From contig VWZW01004047.1 of the NCBI GenBank assembly GCA_013397115.1, forward strand, positions 348,820 through 412,819: a stretch of 64,000 bases of DNA, given 5' to 3'. The stretch is from Edolisoma coerulescens (taxonomy: Eukaryota; Chordata; Aves; Passeriformes; Campephagidae). A program made the translations under genes and the position numbers. Under the pieces are notes generated by a model. It saw nothing but the letters and a program-made list of their open reading frames with translations. It had not been told where the DNA came from and did not search any database. Positions 27,201 through 38,673 of the stretch are shown in pieces; positions within the stretch are counted from its first letter, which is position 1; each line of letters begins with the position of its first letter.

Positions 27201-30200
27201 GCTGGGACAGCAGCCAAGCCACACAGAAAAGGACAAGTCAGGTAACTTCTTACAGCAGCTATTTTTCTGCTTACTCTTCTCCTGACTCCAAAGAAGCACA
27301 AAACCAGAATGCACCCGTGAAGCCCATCTGAGTGCCTGGGAGGTCAGGCAGGGGGAGGGAAGGGGGCAGCAGGAGCGGCCCCACAGCAGGGCTGAGTCAC
27401 CTGGGGCTGGGATCAGGGTCAGCAGTAAAGCAGTGCAGGATGGGGTCGGGAAAGGCCTGGAGCACAAGTGCCCAGCCCTACTGCAGCCCAAGGAGCACGT
27501 GCAGGGCAGGAGGGGGGCAGTGAGCAGCGCCAGGGGAGAGCAGTGCCCCAAGCAACACGGGGTCCCACTCCGCCGGGGCAGGTCTGGCCCTGCAGCAGCA
27601 GCGTTTGGGGTTTCCTCTCATATGCAGAACATTTGGTTCATTATTTTCAATTAAGAATAAGCGAGCTGTACTCGCTCTGTCAAGGACACTGCCCCTCAGA
27701 CTGCTTTTCTGCACGGCACACTGAGCTGATTTAGAGGGCGAGAGAAACTGGGCTTGGAAACTCCAGTGTTCTGGGGGTTTGGCAGTGTGACAAAACTTCC
27801 TGACGAGAGGACGCATGTAATGCCCTTTCCCTTGCTGTTCTCCTCAGCCCAGGCATCTGTAAGCACTTCTGTTCGGATCATCTGGGAGTGACATATGGAA
27901 GAAGTTAGATTTTAAGTAGAGCTGACTTTCTGCTCAGGCACAAGATTGTTGGTAACCTGGATATGAAGGGCCAGTTCTCTGTCAGTCCCCTGTGGAGGAA
28001 TATTCAACAGATAAATTTTAATAGGTAACAAAAACCGTGAGATTCACCAGCTTGGACAGTAATTTACCCATCATTACTTCATTACTTCAGCCTCTGCTAC
28101 TACAGTTATGCTGAGTAACTGAAGAGGATAAATTGCTGTTGAAATACCTGTGCAAAAAAAGAACACGTACCCAAATATTGGATGTATTTTGCTTCTAAGA
28201 ATGTATCAACCTGATTTTGCATAGCTCTGATTTCTGATTATGTACAATCCAAGTGACTAAACATATAATAGCAATTAGCAGCTTGCACACAGCAAAAAAG
28301 AAAGGTGTTCCCAAGGGCTTCATGCCTGTCTCTGCTCTCTCTTTGAAGTGCTGAATGAATTGCGAGTGGTGGTTGCTACAAAAAATAGGCAGAGACTAGT
28401 ACTTACCCCAGCTGTGATCAGCATTGCACCACCCTGCCTTGTCCCTGTTTAGAGGAAAGATTCATTATTTTCCCAAGGGAGCTATCCAGGCCAGCCCACA
28501 CTACCCAGGCAGTGAGGCAGGGGACAGGGTCTGAAATGCTAAAACCAAAATTAAACCCGAAGACTGTAGTCCTATACTTGACAGGTTAGTTATACACAGG
28601 CCTGACCATGCTGATTGCAGCAGAATCTCTCATCTTTCCACACAGGTATTCTGCTGTGTTCAAACAAAGATGCTTTTCCATTCCCCATTATCTCGCTCTC
28701 TCCCAGGACAATCCTCTTCTGTTACACCAGCAGGACCCACCCTGCCAAAACACGGGAGCAGGGAAAGCATCAGTTTAAAGTCACATCACAGCAGTGATTT
28801 TGAAAGATGCCTTGAATGCACAGACACAGCCATCTGCTGCGATATGTGCACGGATTGAAGGCTCTCTGTGCTCTGCCAAAGAGCTCCAGACCCGCGAAGG
28901 ATTCCTGTGGCAAAGCCTTGGCAAGCCAGAGAATATTCCCATTCATTTTCCTCTCTCCATAAATTGGCCAAAGCCACCTCCTGCAGCTCAGGCCTCAGCA
29001 GAGCTCCTGGGCAGGGGGATTATTTCTTCCCAGGATCCTACACACCCATAACCCTCAGTGCTCTTTCCATTAACAAGGTTGAAAACCCCAAAAGCAAGCA
29101 AGGATGAAAACCCAGCAGCAGCACATGATTTGGAATGCAGCCCCAGGCTCATGCCCAGCTTTGTGTGCCTCTATTCCAGTCCCACTGGAAATTTGTGGAG
29201 TTTGCTCAGAAATGGAGTGCCAGCCAGGCCTTGGCTTCTTCTTGAGTCGTTGAGGATGCAGAGGTACTTCTGCCTCATGACACAGTCTTACTTCTTCCTT
29301 CTTCGCCTCAGTAGTTTATACAATTCTGCCCCAAAATACAAGTTTTGGCATGAGAACATGAGCAGATATCAAAATACTCTTTTATAAAGATTTCAAATTA
29401 AACTGCTGGCTCTCTACAACTCTCTCCCTGCATTTAAAATTTAGCCTGGAGCAGAATTATTATAGCTTTCTCTTTAATGATTTTGTGGAGAATTAAAGAT
29501 ATAGGTCAGTACCATGCAATCGTGCAGGATCTGCTGTACAAGAGGATGTAACAAAGCAAGGTGGGTGTTTCACACTCCCTGCTGGGGTACCAGCATGAAT
29601 TTTCTCACCCTGAAAGTGTGAAGAATCTCCAGCAGCAACAGAGTTAAACAGGAGTTTTCCAGGCTTACAGACCCTTACCTCAGGTGAAATAATATAACAT
29701 GGACTTGGGCAGCAACTAAAAACCTTCCTCCCCAGCTGCCCTTGGCCACACTCAGGACTTCTCAGTGACTGTGATTGGTGGCATGTGCACAGCACAGACA
29801 AGCCCTGGCACGCTGAGCTTTAAACTCGCTTCTCTCACTTATCTCACTGGTGTCAGCAGCCCGTGCTGCAGGACCTTCCCTGCCTGGGCATCCGAGAGTG
29901 CACACTGTCAGGAAAGGCAGCACCTGGAAAGGAGTTTAGAGGCAGGCACTTTTTAAAGGCATTTTCTTGCATACCTTTTAAAGAAAATCAAGTGCTTCTT
30001 GCCCTCCAGAGGAATCCAAGAGCGGGATGAGCATGGGTGCCAGGGCATAACAAGCATTTATTTTTAAATCCATTGCAGGTTTTGTCTGTGTTTGGAGGAG
30101 GAGGCATGCCTGGCAGACAGCAGAGCAAGAACCACACTGGGGAGAGAGAATAATGTTCAAATTAGGTGGGAGGAGAGGGAGAGGAGGAAAAAGAATTGAT

Positions 30201-31969
30201 TTTCTTCAGTCTGAAGGTGCTTGGCCCAGAAACTACAAGCCTGAGAACAAGAAAACACTAATTATTTTTTTAGATGCGTATTTCAAAGTATTTGTCATTT
30301 CTACTCACCCAACATATTTATATTATACTGCTTTTCTTTTCTTGGAGACTTGGTATTTAAAATGTTAATTGGAGACTAAAGAATACCCTTAAGGAAACAG
30401 ATTTGCTGGCATTTCTGGCTGGGTATATTCAGATTATAGCTTTGAAAGGTTGGGGTCTTGGGGTGTTTTGTCTTTTTTCCTCTAAAAAGAAAGTAAGAAA
30501 TTGCTTGCATGTTCATTGCTGAAACTGTGTTTCTTCTGAATACCTTCCCACCCCCATTATAAAGAAAAAGATCAAGATTTGAAAGCTTGAGAGTTTGGCT
30601 TTTCAGTAACCAAGGCTGGAAGGATTTCAAAAGCTTCCAACTTCAAAAACCCGGTGGTACCCAAATACCATATTGACACAAGCTCCAGGTTCTGGCTTTC
30701 AGAAGTGTCTGCACTCCCCATCCCTTTGCTACATTAATCCTTTTTATAAGGAGTGCACCAAGAAACGAGGTTTTATGGAATAATCTCACCTTAAAAGCAG
30801 AGAGGACGGGAGGTCTGACACATGAAGCTTTGTTGTGAGCTGCTCTTGGAGCTGTCCAAGTGAGGTGGAGGAGCAACTTTGGGGCAGGCAAAGAGCCCAG
30901 AGGCAGAGGCTGCTTCACTGACCACCGCCTGGAAAACTTTTCTATCTAAAACTTTAATTTCTAATTTGTTATGACCTCTGCTAAATGGCAGTTAGATTTA
31001 TGCACACCGCAGCTCCTAATGCATTTTTGCAAGTGTAATTTACTCATTTTTCAGTTGACCTACTTCAAGTCGGGCCTGGTATTAAAGAAACGTTCAAAAG
31101 GCACTACAAGCTCTGTGCTATATGCTAAACACTTACTTGTGTGAGCCCCCTGAAAAGCAGGAGCTGGAAAGGGAAACTCGATAGCATTCTGCTTTAATTC
31201 CTGATGAAGCTGCAGCCAAGCTGGCATGCAGGCAGCGTGCTCTGGTTGGTGGCCCTGTGCCTGGCCAGCTGTTCCCTCCCTGCTCTCAGGCCTCCCAGGT
31301 AGCTGCAGCCACAGCTGCCTCCTGCTTTCTGCCTCGAACTTCCCCTTTCCAGGTGCCTGTAAAAGCTGCACAACTGAAATCGATCAACTTGAGATTTTAT
31401 TTTTTTTCCCCAAGCTAGGTGTTTCCCTGAGGCTGAGTTTTTCAAGAAGATTTTAGTGGAAATGTTTGCGTCAGGAATAGGAAGGAAAAGGAAAAATCTT
31501 CATTTTGACTCAGTGAAAACTTGGCAGAAATTTATCCAGATGTGGAGCAATGCTTTGACATGATGGAAGGGTGGTCTCAGCAGCCTTCAGTGTCTCTGTA
31601 TCTGCTTCAATGCCAGCATGTCCCGTGCCACTGCAGAGAGACACCCCCTGGGACATGGGGAGACACGGGGTTTGGGAGAAGAGGTTAGGGATACAGAGAT
31701 GAGAAGGAAAGCAGCGCATCACAGGGATGACAGCTGGGATGAGGGGGCTGAGAGGAGCCGTCGGCACTGCACATCTCCCCAGAGACACAGACAGTTTTGG
31801 AAGTGGCTGTCTCGCAGCTGCCCGTGGCACCCGGGGGAGCAGCGCACACCCCTCCCTGCAGGAGAAACACTGCGAGCCTGCTGCTGCTTCCAGGCCTCGG
31901 AAGGACGGTGGGAAGAAACAAGATACGCAGAGCACATGAACTGCATTTCTGGCTGTGGGGTTGAGCCTG
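24230..31969. other. Gene-free stretch
   Basis: Mostly AT-rich unique sequence, with an A13 run near 24700 and a GC-richer patch at 27330-27600. Nothing recognisable as coding. Confidence 0.5.
30955..31110. promoter_or_regulatory. Possible enhancer-like AT-rich block
   Basis: CTAATTTGTTATGACC, CCTAATGCATTTTTGC and GTGTAATTTACTC occur close together in unique sequence. The evidence is motif-level only. Confidence 0.15.
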
Positions 31970-32345
31970 TGCCTGAGCAACACCCTGGGAAGGGAAGTGA
32001 GAGCTGAGGAGCCTCTGCGGAGCCTGGAGCTGGAGGAGAGCCCGCTGGACCCTGCCGTGGAAACTCGGCGCAGCCTCTCCGAGGCACAGGCTGTCTCTGG
32101 CCGCTGTCCGGCGCCGGCAGCGGCCCGGGGATGGGAAGGGATGGGATGGGAAGGGAAGCACGGAGCATGTGCTCGCTCCCTGTCGGACTCTCCGTCTGCA
32201 CCGCCCGGGCTCTGCTCGTGCTGGCATCGCCAGCAGCAGCCGGCAGAGACAACCCGGGAGCTTTGGAGCAGCGAGGGCAGCTTTGTCCAGCTTGAAGGAT
32301 GTTCCAAATCTGCAGGCGAGCAGCCCAGCGGCGAGCAGAGGGAGG
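31970..32345. promoter_or_regulatory. CpG island candidate
   Basis: About 26 CpGs fall in roughly 370 bp, densest at 32100-32130 (GTCCGGCGCCGGCAGCGG). A short GGGAT/GGGAA purine repeat follows at 32127-32158. Long frames are open on both strands (318 codons on the minus strand at 31510-32466 and about 200 on the plus strand). None resembles a known protein and none shows an intron pattern. Confidence 0.35.
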
Positions 32346-34969
32346 GAGCCAGCCCTCTGTCATGGCCGTGTTCTCCTGCAGGCACAGCAAGGCCCTGCTG
32401 CCTGTGCCAGGCTTCATCGAGAAGGGCATGGCAGGTCATTCTGGTATCCTCCTGCACTCTGTCCACGCCCCTCCATCCTCATGGCATTTACAGGAGAACA
32501 GAACTGCCAGCGGCATCCGAGGTCACAGCCTGCCTAAGGTCCTGGGGCTGCCTCTGATGCCCGAGTGTGCTCACAGCACTGCAGTGCTTTTATGCTGAGT
32601 GGGGAAATAATTTCAGTAACAGACCTAGGGAGCTAGACTCAGACTTACTCTGAGCACAGCCTGCTGCCTGCCTGCAAAAGCAGCTCCATGAACAGGATTG
32701 GATTTGTGGCATACCCCGGTGTAAATCTGGAAATCACTGGCCCCGAAGCATCACGACAATTAGGTTCACATCAGCATCACAACCCCGCTGGATGGCAGCT
32801 TGCCAGCCTCTCACTTCCCTGGCTGCGGCTCTCAGGACTGGAGCGGGGCTGTGGTGCTGGACTGTGTCCCACAGGGAGGAGGAAGGGGAAGGCATGGCAC
32901 AGCAAGCCTCCAGAACAACCACTGCAGCAGGGAGAGAACTGCAGCTCCTGCCAGCTGACCCTGAGAGCCCCAGGACACACCAAGGGACATCGCAAAGAGC
33001 TGGCGCTCAGCTGGCAGGGCACAGAGACATCCCCTCCCTGCTGTGCTCTCCCCGGTGCCCAGCCTAAGCCACCAGCTGCCACTTTGACACTGCAAACCAT
33101 GTGCTTGCCAGTGATTCCCACTGCGACCACCAACTGCTGCGGGTGTGTGGGAGCACCTTTGCCAAGACCAGCTCCTTTTGCCAGGCACAACTCCTGCCGT
33201 GTGCCCAGAGCACTGACCACGGGCAGAGCCAGCACACCCCTCCCCGGCCACCACGGCCACCCTGCTGCTGTCCCAGCCTTCCCCAGTCGCCAGGCTGGTT
33301 CCTGCTCAGCCCCAGCTCCTTCATGCTCACGCTTCAGCCACGGAGAGTAAAAATTCATAGAAAATACAGCTCATCTGCAGCAAGCAAGGAGGTAGAGCAA
33401 CAGCCTGTGTGCGGTTCTGAACAAAGAATATGTTGTTGGGGGGGTTTTATGGGGTATTAACATGAGAAAGCGGCTTAACACTGACATAACTACCCCAAAA
33501 ATATCTTGTTTAGTTCCCCAATCAAACAATATTTGTATCAAAATTGACTTATTGCAAAGCCCATGGCAGAATCATAATTCTCAGAGGATATAACCTGCCA
33601 ACATCTTTCCAGAGAGCTGTCTGTGCTTGCCACCAGCTCCATCCCCAGCACAAGCCAGCGAGCTGCGGGTGACAAGCTGCGAGGGCACACACTCCCAGCT
33701 GCCTGTGGAATGCCAGCTGGTGCCGTGGATGATCAACCACGTGCAGGACACAGGGACCTGATGGGGTTTCAGGCACAGTGTGCACAGGACCCCACAGTGC
33801 CCAGCACGAGGCAGTGAAGCTCTGCTTCGGTAACCTGGGGCACACGAGGCACCTGCGTATTGCTGGGTGGGGAAATGCCAGAGGCCTGGATCTATCTACA
33901 GGGTCTTCTCAGGCAGGGAAGAAGCTCTGAAGATGGCATCTAAACAGAGCCTGGAGACAAACAACTTACCTCTGAGACCAGAGAGGCCAAAGAAGGCAGA
34001 GCAGCTGTTTCTTGTTCAAGTGGCTCGACAGGCTCCACAGCATCCTGTCCCGCTGCAGCACGGCACTGGTAAACCACGTGCCTAAAGGGGCAAAAGGTGG
34101 GCAGGTTCCTAAAACAGCACAGGGAAAGCAGTGGAGTGGTGCGACTTTGTCAAGAAGAGGGCTACAGGGAACTCCTGCCCAGCGGAGTGCTGATGGAGAG
34201 GTTTAAAATTCTTTAAACTCCTGTAAAATGTCTTTAAAAATCACAATATTCAGACTCACCTTTACAAAAAAAAAAAAGTCTAAAGGGATTTTTGCAGCGC
34301 AGCATAAGGACGGGCAATGGGTGCACTGTAACTTCACAGGCATGTATCAGCACTGTATTTCCAATAAATATTGTCCCAAGACCCTTTCAAAATGCTGGGA
34401 GGTTTACAGTAACACTGTGACTCTGCTAACTGCAGGAGGGTTCCTCCCAGCTTCCCTTCAGAGAGCTGAGAAAGAAATTATCCTCACAGAAAGATCATTA
34501 CTGTGAGCTCACATAATCCCACTTTTAATCAAATGATAATTTAAGTGTAAGTTCCACTTCATGCATTTAGAAAAACATTGGTGCAATAAACACTCCTATT
34601 AAAGCCTCATCCTCAAAAAAGATCATTCCCACAGTTGCCATTTAACAAGGCAGGAAAAAGAAACCAGTGCAGTTCAGAATTTAGGCAGCTGTTTCATCTC
34701 TTCCTCCGAAAAAGATGAATTTTATATAATATTAGAATCTCATATAGTAGTTACAGAGCCCAAAAGGGAAACTATAGCAGATAAAGCACACAGAGATATT
34801 TAAGCCTTATTTTTTTTCCTTCTGGAGGATAAACCTATACCATGAATATTCTGTTAATAGTCTTCCTTGAGTAATGTGCTTACAAACAATTCCTTTGAAA
34901 CCGTAACTCCTGTGAAGTTTTAGGCACCTGATCTGCTCCTTACTGACAAAAACGTGAAAATTGGAATAT

Positions 34970-35215
34970 TGACAGGAACATCAAGAGAGCTGAAATTCAT
35001 TAGCATGAAATTCACGTTGAATGGAAGGAGAAAACTGAAATAAATGCGCTCGGAAGTTTCCAAGCTGTCAGTGGAAGCCAAGACACTCCACGCGCGGCTC
35101 GCGCAGGATGCGCCGTTGACTGCAGAGACGACGGGCCACTTCATCAGCTGGTGTATCATAGCAGATATGATGAGCTGGCTCATTATTCTCGCTAAATTAT
35201 GCATGCTGGATTGGG
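34970..35215. promoter_or_regulatory. Candidate conserved non-coding element
   Basis: An AT-rich block with ATTCATTAGCATGAAATTC (octamer/POU-like ATTAGCAT) runs straight into a compact CpG cluster (CACGCGCGGCTCGCGCAGG) and then another AT-rich block ending AAATTATGCATGCTGG. That mix, with retained CpGs inside AT-rich sequence and no long coding frame I recognise, is typical of developmental enhancers. Conservation is not visible from one sequence. Confidence 0.3.
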
Positions 35216-36571
35216 GAAGGGGGGGGAAGGGGGTCAGGAGTGAAATCAGAAATCATTCCAGTTCATCATGTGCCAGATCACTGGAAAAGCTTCAGTAGCT
35301 CCTGCTGGCAGCAGGCAGCGCACAGGCTGTGCAGGCGGGCGTTCCCTGCACACATATTTCCCTTTCACCTGCGACTGCCCTGCTGGTTGACAGTAGGGAT
35401 GGATCAGAACCATGCATCAGTGTCTTCTGCAGTGAGCTGGAGGAAGTCCTCTGTATTAATCCCACATTATCACAGTGATCCAGAGTTGCCTGGCTTCATC
35501 AGAAACGAGCAAACGCTTTGGTGCCAGCAGAGCAGGATTCCTCCCTCGGAGCAGCAGGATCGCTGCCTGCACCCAGCTGGGCACAAGTGGGAGGAGGACT
35601 GAATTCTCCTGTCGTTTAGCATCTTCACATCAAAGTGTGTGAAGAAAAGGCACACAGGAAGGCTGGGCTGGCTCCTCCTCTGCACAGCCATGGTGGAGTG
35701 TCGGGAAAACTTCAAAGATGTGTGCTGGAGGGAAAAACACAAACAACCCATATATGTTATACATATATATGATATTGCTCTGACTTATAAAAATGCATAA
35801 GTACTCAAACCCTTGAAACAGCCTGATAGGCTCTCGCTTCCCAGCCATCCCTAGCTTTGTGCTGAGGGATGCAGGGATTGTCATACTGAACTGGATATTC
35901 CAGTTCCTCTGAAGACCAGCCCAAAATAGATTTCAGGGCATTTGCTTATTTTAATTCATATGCAAGCCCATCCCACTATAGAAATTCTTCCCTTTGGAGA
36001 TGCTTATCTGGTGGCTGGGTGTTTAGTCTTAAAAGGACTGAGTCCCAGAGGAGCTGTTCCCAAAGGTCTGGGATGCAGTGGCTCCCAGCAGACCACCCAG
36101 CAGAGGCAGGCACCCCAGGTGCCGTGAGCAGGCCGCGTGGCAGGCCACAGGAGCTGCTGGAAAGACACTTGGTGACTTCCCATCCCTTTTCCCAGCCCCA
36201 CACGGTGCTGGCACGCTGGGTCTGTGAGCAGGCCTGGGCAGCACAGCTATGGAAGGCACTGGCATTGGTGCAGCCACCAGCACTGGCAAAGCAGCCCCGC
36301 ACCCCGGGCTGCTGGCACGGCAGGGATGGCCATGGATCACCCACTGCAGGAGCTCACTCAGGCCCTGGGAATCCTGCCAGCAGCCCCAGGAGCTCTCCTC
36401 ACCCACCCTGGCCAGCTGGGACAGCAACTAAGTGCTCCTTATCAGTGCTGGGAAGATACGGCAGGATGAGAGCAGAATAACAAAAGCCCTGAGATGTGAT
36501 TTATGGAGAAAAAAATAAACTTAGTATTAGTTTCCAATGGCATTTAAGTTTGAGAGGCCAGCCAAAATGTC

Positions 36572-36586
36572 TTTTTTTTTTTTTTT
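36572..36586. repeat. Poly(T) run of 15
   Basis: An uninterrupted T15 is followed after AC by an A8 run, making a small snap-back. It could be the relic of a poly(A) tail, but no retrotransposed gene body is recognisable beside it. Confidence 0.9.
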
Positions 36587-38584
36587 ACAAAAAAAATCTA
36601 CTTCACTGAAATACTCTTTCCTACAGGGACTTCTCTGTGTTGTGCTTAGGCAGTGTTATAACAATAAACAGGCATCCTTGCCTTGAGGGACTGGAGATAC
36701 TGCCAAAGCAGGCAACATTTTAAACCTACAATAACCTTTCACTAATTGCAGAAGTCAAGCCAGACAGCCCAAACAGGCAGGGAGCTGGGAGAGCACTTCA
36801 AGGAAGAGTGACACAGCAGGGGCTTTTACCCAGGCACTGCTGCCAGCTGGCTTACAGAGAAACTTTACATCACCCTAAAGCCAGAAACTGCCTTTGAAAA
36901 ACTAACTGGCTCCTCGAATGCCCATACAGTTAATGGTTTGTGAACTGGAGCCAGCGTGTGATTTCCCAGCCTCCCCAACAAATGGTGGGGACCAAGAGGA
37001 ACATGGAGAGGCAGCCCCTGACATGGAGACAAATGTTTCTGCACTGAGCCCCAGGGATGCTTGGGGGAACCTGCTTCAGAGGAAGGGGCTCCTCTGGCCC
37101 ACAGCACACATGCTGAGAAGTGGTAAAATTATGCCAGGAAGCAAGAAGGCAAATGACTCTTTCTAATCAGTCCTCCCCCTCCCCTGAGAACTGAGGTTTG
37201 CAGAGGGCTGGGCCATGCTGGGGAAGCTGCTGAGCTTTGCTCATTAGTTGCTCATTGCTTTTCACTGATGAAGATCAATGGTGGCTCACTGAGCATCAGC
37301 CCTGTTATGGGGTTACTGTACTGATGGCTCCAGTATAGCCACTGGAATATTCTAAGTGGGTTGGAAAGCATGTTTCTACTGCAGGGATCAGAAATCTCTG
37401 AGTAGGGTGATCCAAACAGTGGCATTAATGCAGGTGCTTTTGACAGAGCCCAGGAGCAAGGCCCTGTGGCTGGGAGGAGACCTGGGCTCCCTTCAGGGGC
37501 CATGGAGCAGCACTGGGGTGAGACCACGGCACGAAGTCCAGCCCACGCCAAGCCTTCCTTCCCAAACCCTTGATGGGGCTCTGTACCAAGGCCCTTTCAC
37601 CTGGCTCACATGCTAGAGTGGCTCAGGCAGTTAATTTTAAAGCAAGTCAATTTTTAGAATTATTGTTTATGAGCCAAGGGGATTTAATTTGAAATCCTAC
37701 ATTGTTGGGGCTTTTTAAAAAAAAATTAAATTGAGAGCAGCCTCCCCCCCCCAGCCTGGTCTACAACACTTTCCCTGGAGATGCTCAATTGAAAGGATCT
37801 GGAACTCATCACCATACCATCTGCCTCTCTCTGAGAGGTGATCAATCATCCTGAAAGTTTAAACACCCACAGTGCCTAATCTATTATAGCGTTCAAATCC
37901 ACCTATTTTAAACAGTGAAAGGGAGGACATGCTGTCCCCTCACAGCACAGCAGTCAAGCCCCAGCTTCCATGCCTGCCAAGCTATAAAACCCCCATGCTT
38001 CCTAGTTTTGCAGTCAGTTCTAAGAGACAGAGATGGAGAGCTGTGTGTGACACCACCCTGTAACAGGGCTGCAAGAGCAGTGCACCCCAACACACGGGCC
38101 TGAGGAGGGATGGGCACTCCCCAAACCCACCTTCCTTCTGCCCACACGCAGAAACCTTGCCTGGGAGTGAAGAGCAAAACCAATGCTTCATCCTCCCATG
38201 ATCAGCTCTGGAGGCGCACAAAGGGCTCTTCTCCGTAGCACACAGGTAAATTCAGAAGTCAGTGGAAACCAAACAGGTACTGATGGCTCCATTCCCCTCT
38301 GCCAGGAGCAGATACAAGACTGGGCCAGACCTACAACACAGCTTTATCCATCCCAAAGGAACAGTGGTCAATCTACAGAAAACGTGCATGGAAACTCATT
38401 TTCCTTGTGCTGCCTGCAAGCTTTGGTACTGCACAATGTGGGTGTTCTGGTCCACATGGAATCATGCCTGAGAACAGGAGTGGCCCCCAGTGCTACTGAG
38501 GTTGGCTTTGCTCTGCCCTGCGTGGCTCAGGGCACGGGCTGGGTGTTGCCAGGGAAGGTGGCAGAGGCCACAGTTCTGGTCCCC

Positions 38585-38673
38585 TTGGGTCCCCCTGTCC
38601 TGTACAGCCCTTTGTGTCCGACAGGCATCACTGGCCTGTCGGGGTGGGGCTGTACAGAGACCAAGGGACCCAA
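38585..38673. repeat. Imperfect hairpin of pre-miRNA size
   Basis: Three perfect stems nest around the 7-base loop ATCACTG. CCGACAGGC (38618-38626) pairs with 38634-38642, CTGTACAGCCC (38600-38610) pairs with 38647-38657, and TTGGGTCCC (38585-38593) pairs with 38665-38673. Internal loops are 7/4 and 6/7 bases, giving 29 pairs in 89 bp. Weaker pairing (CTGGT at 38576-38580 with GCCAG at 38682-38686) may extend it outward. The strand is undetermined. It could be an RNA hairpin gene, an old inverted-repeat transposon or chance. Confidence 0.6.

Larger units (their letters stand above)
32346..38584. other. Gene-free stretch
   Basis: A GC-rich region at 32350-33350 has long overlapping open frames on both strands (up to 220 codons) that I do not recognise. 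AT-rich sequence at 34.2-35.0 kb precedes the element candidate near 35 kb. A G-rich run lies at 35215-35235, a TATATA-rich spot near 35755 and a C9-10 run near 37744. Confidence 0.5.

Noticed and set aside
31510..32466. 318-codon minus-strand open frame
   Set aside because: It lies over a CpG-rich patch with equally long frames on the other strand and in other frames. It has no recognisable domain, splice structure or protein-like motif order.
32688..33350. 220-codon plus-strand frame
   Set aside because: GC-rich stretch with several overlapping open frames on both strands. No family resemblance.
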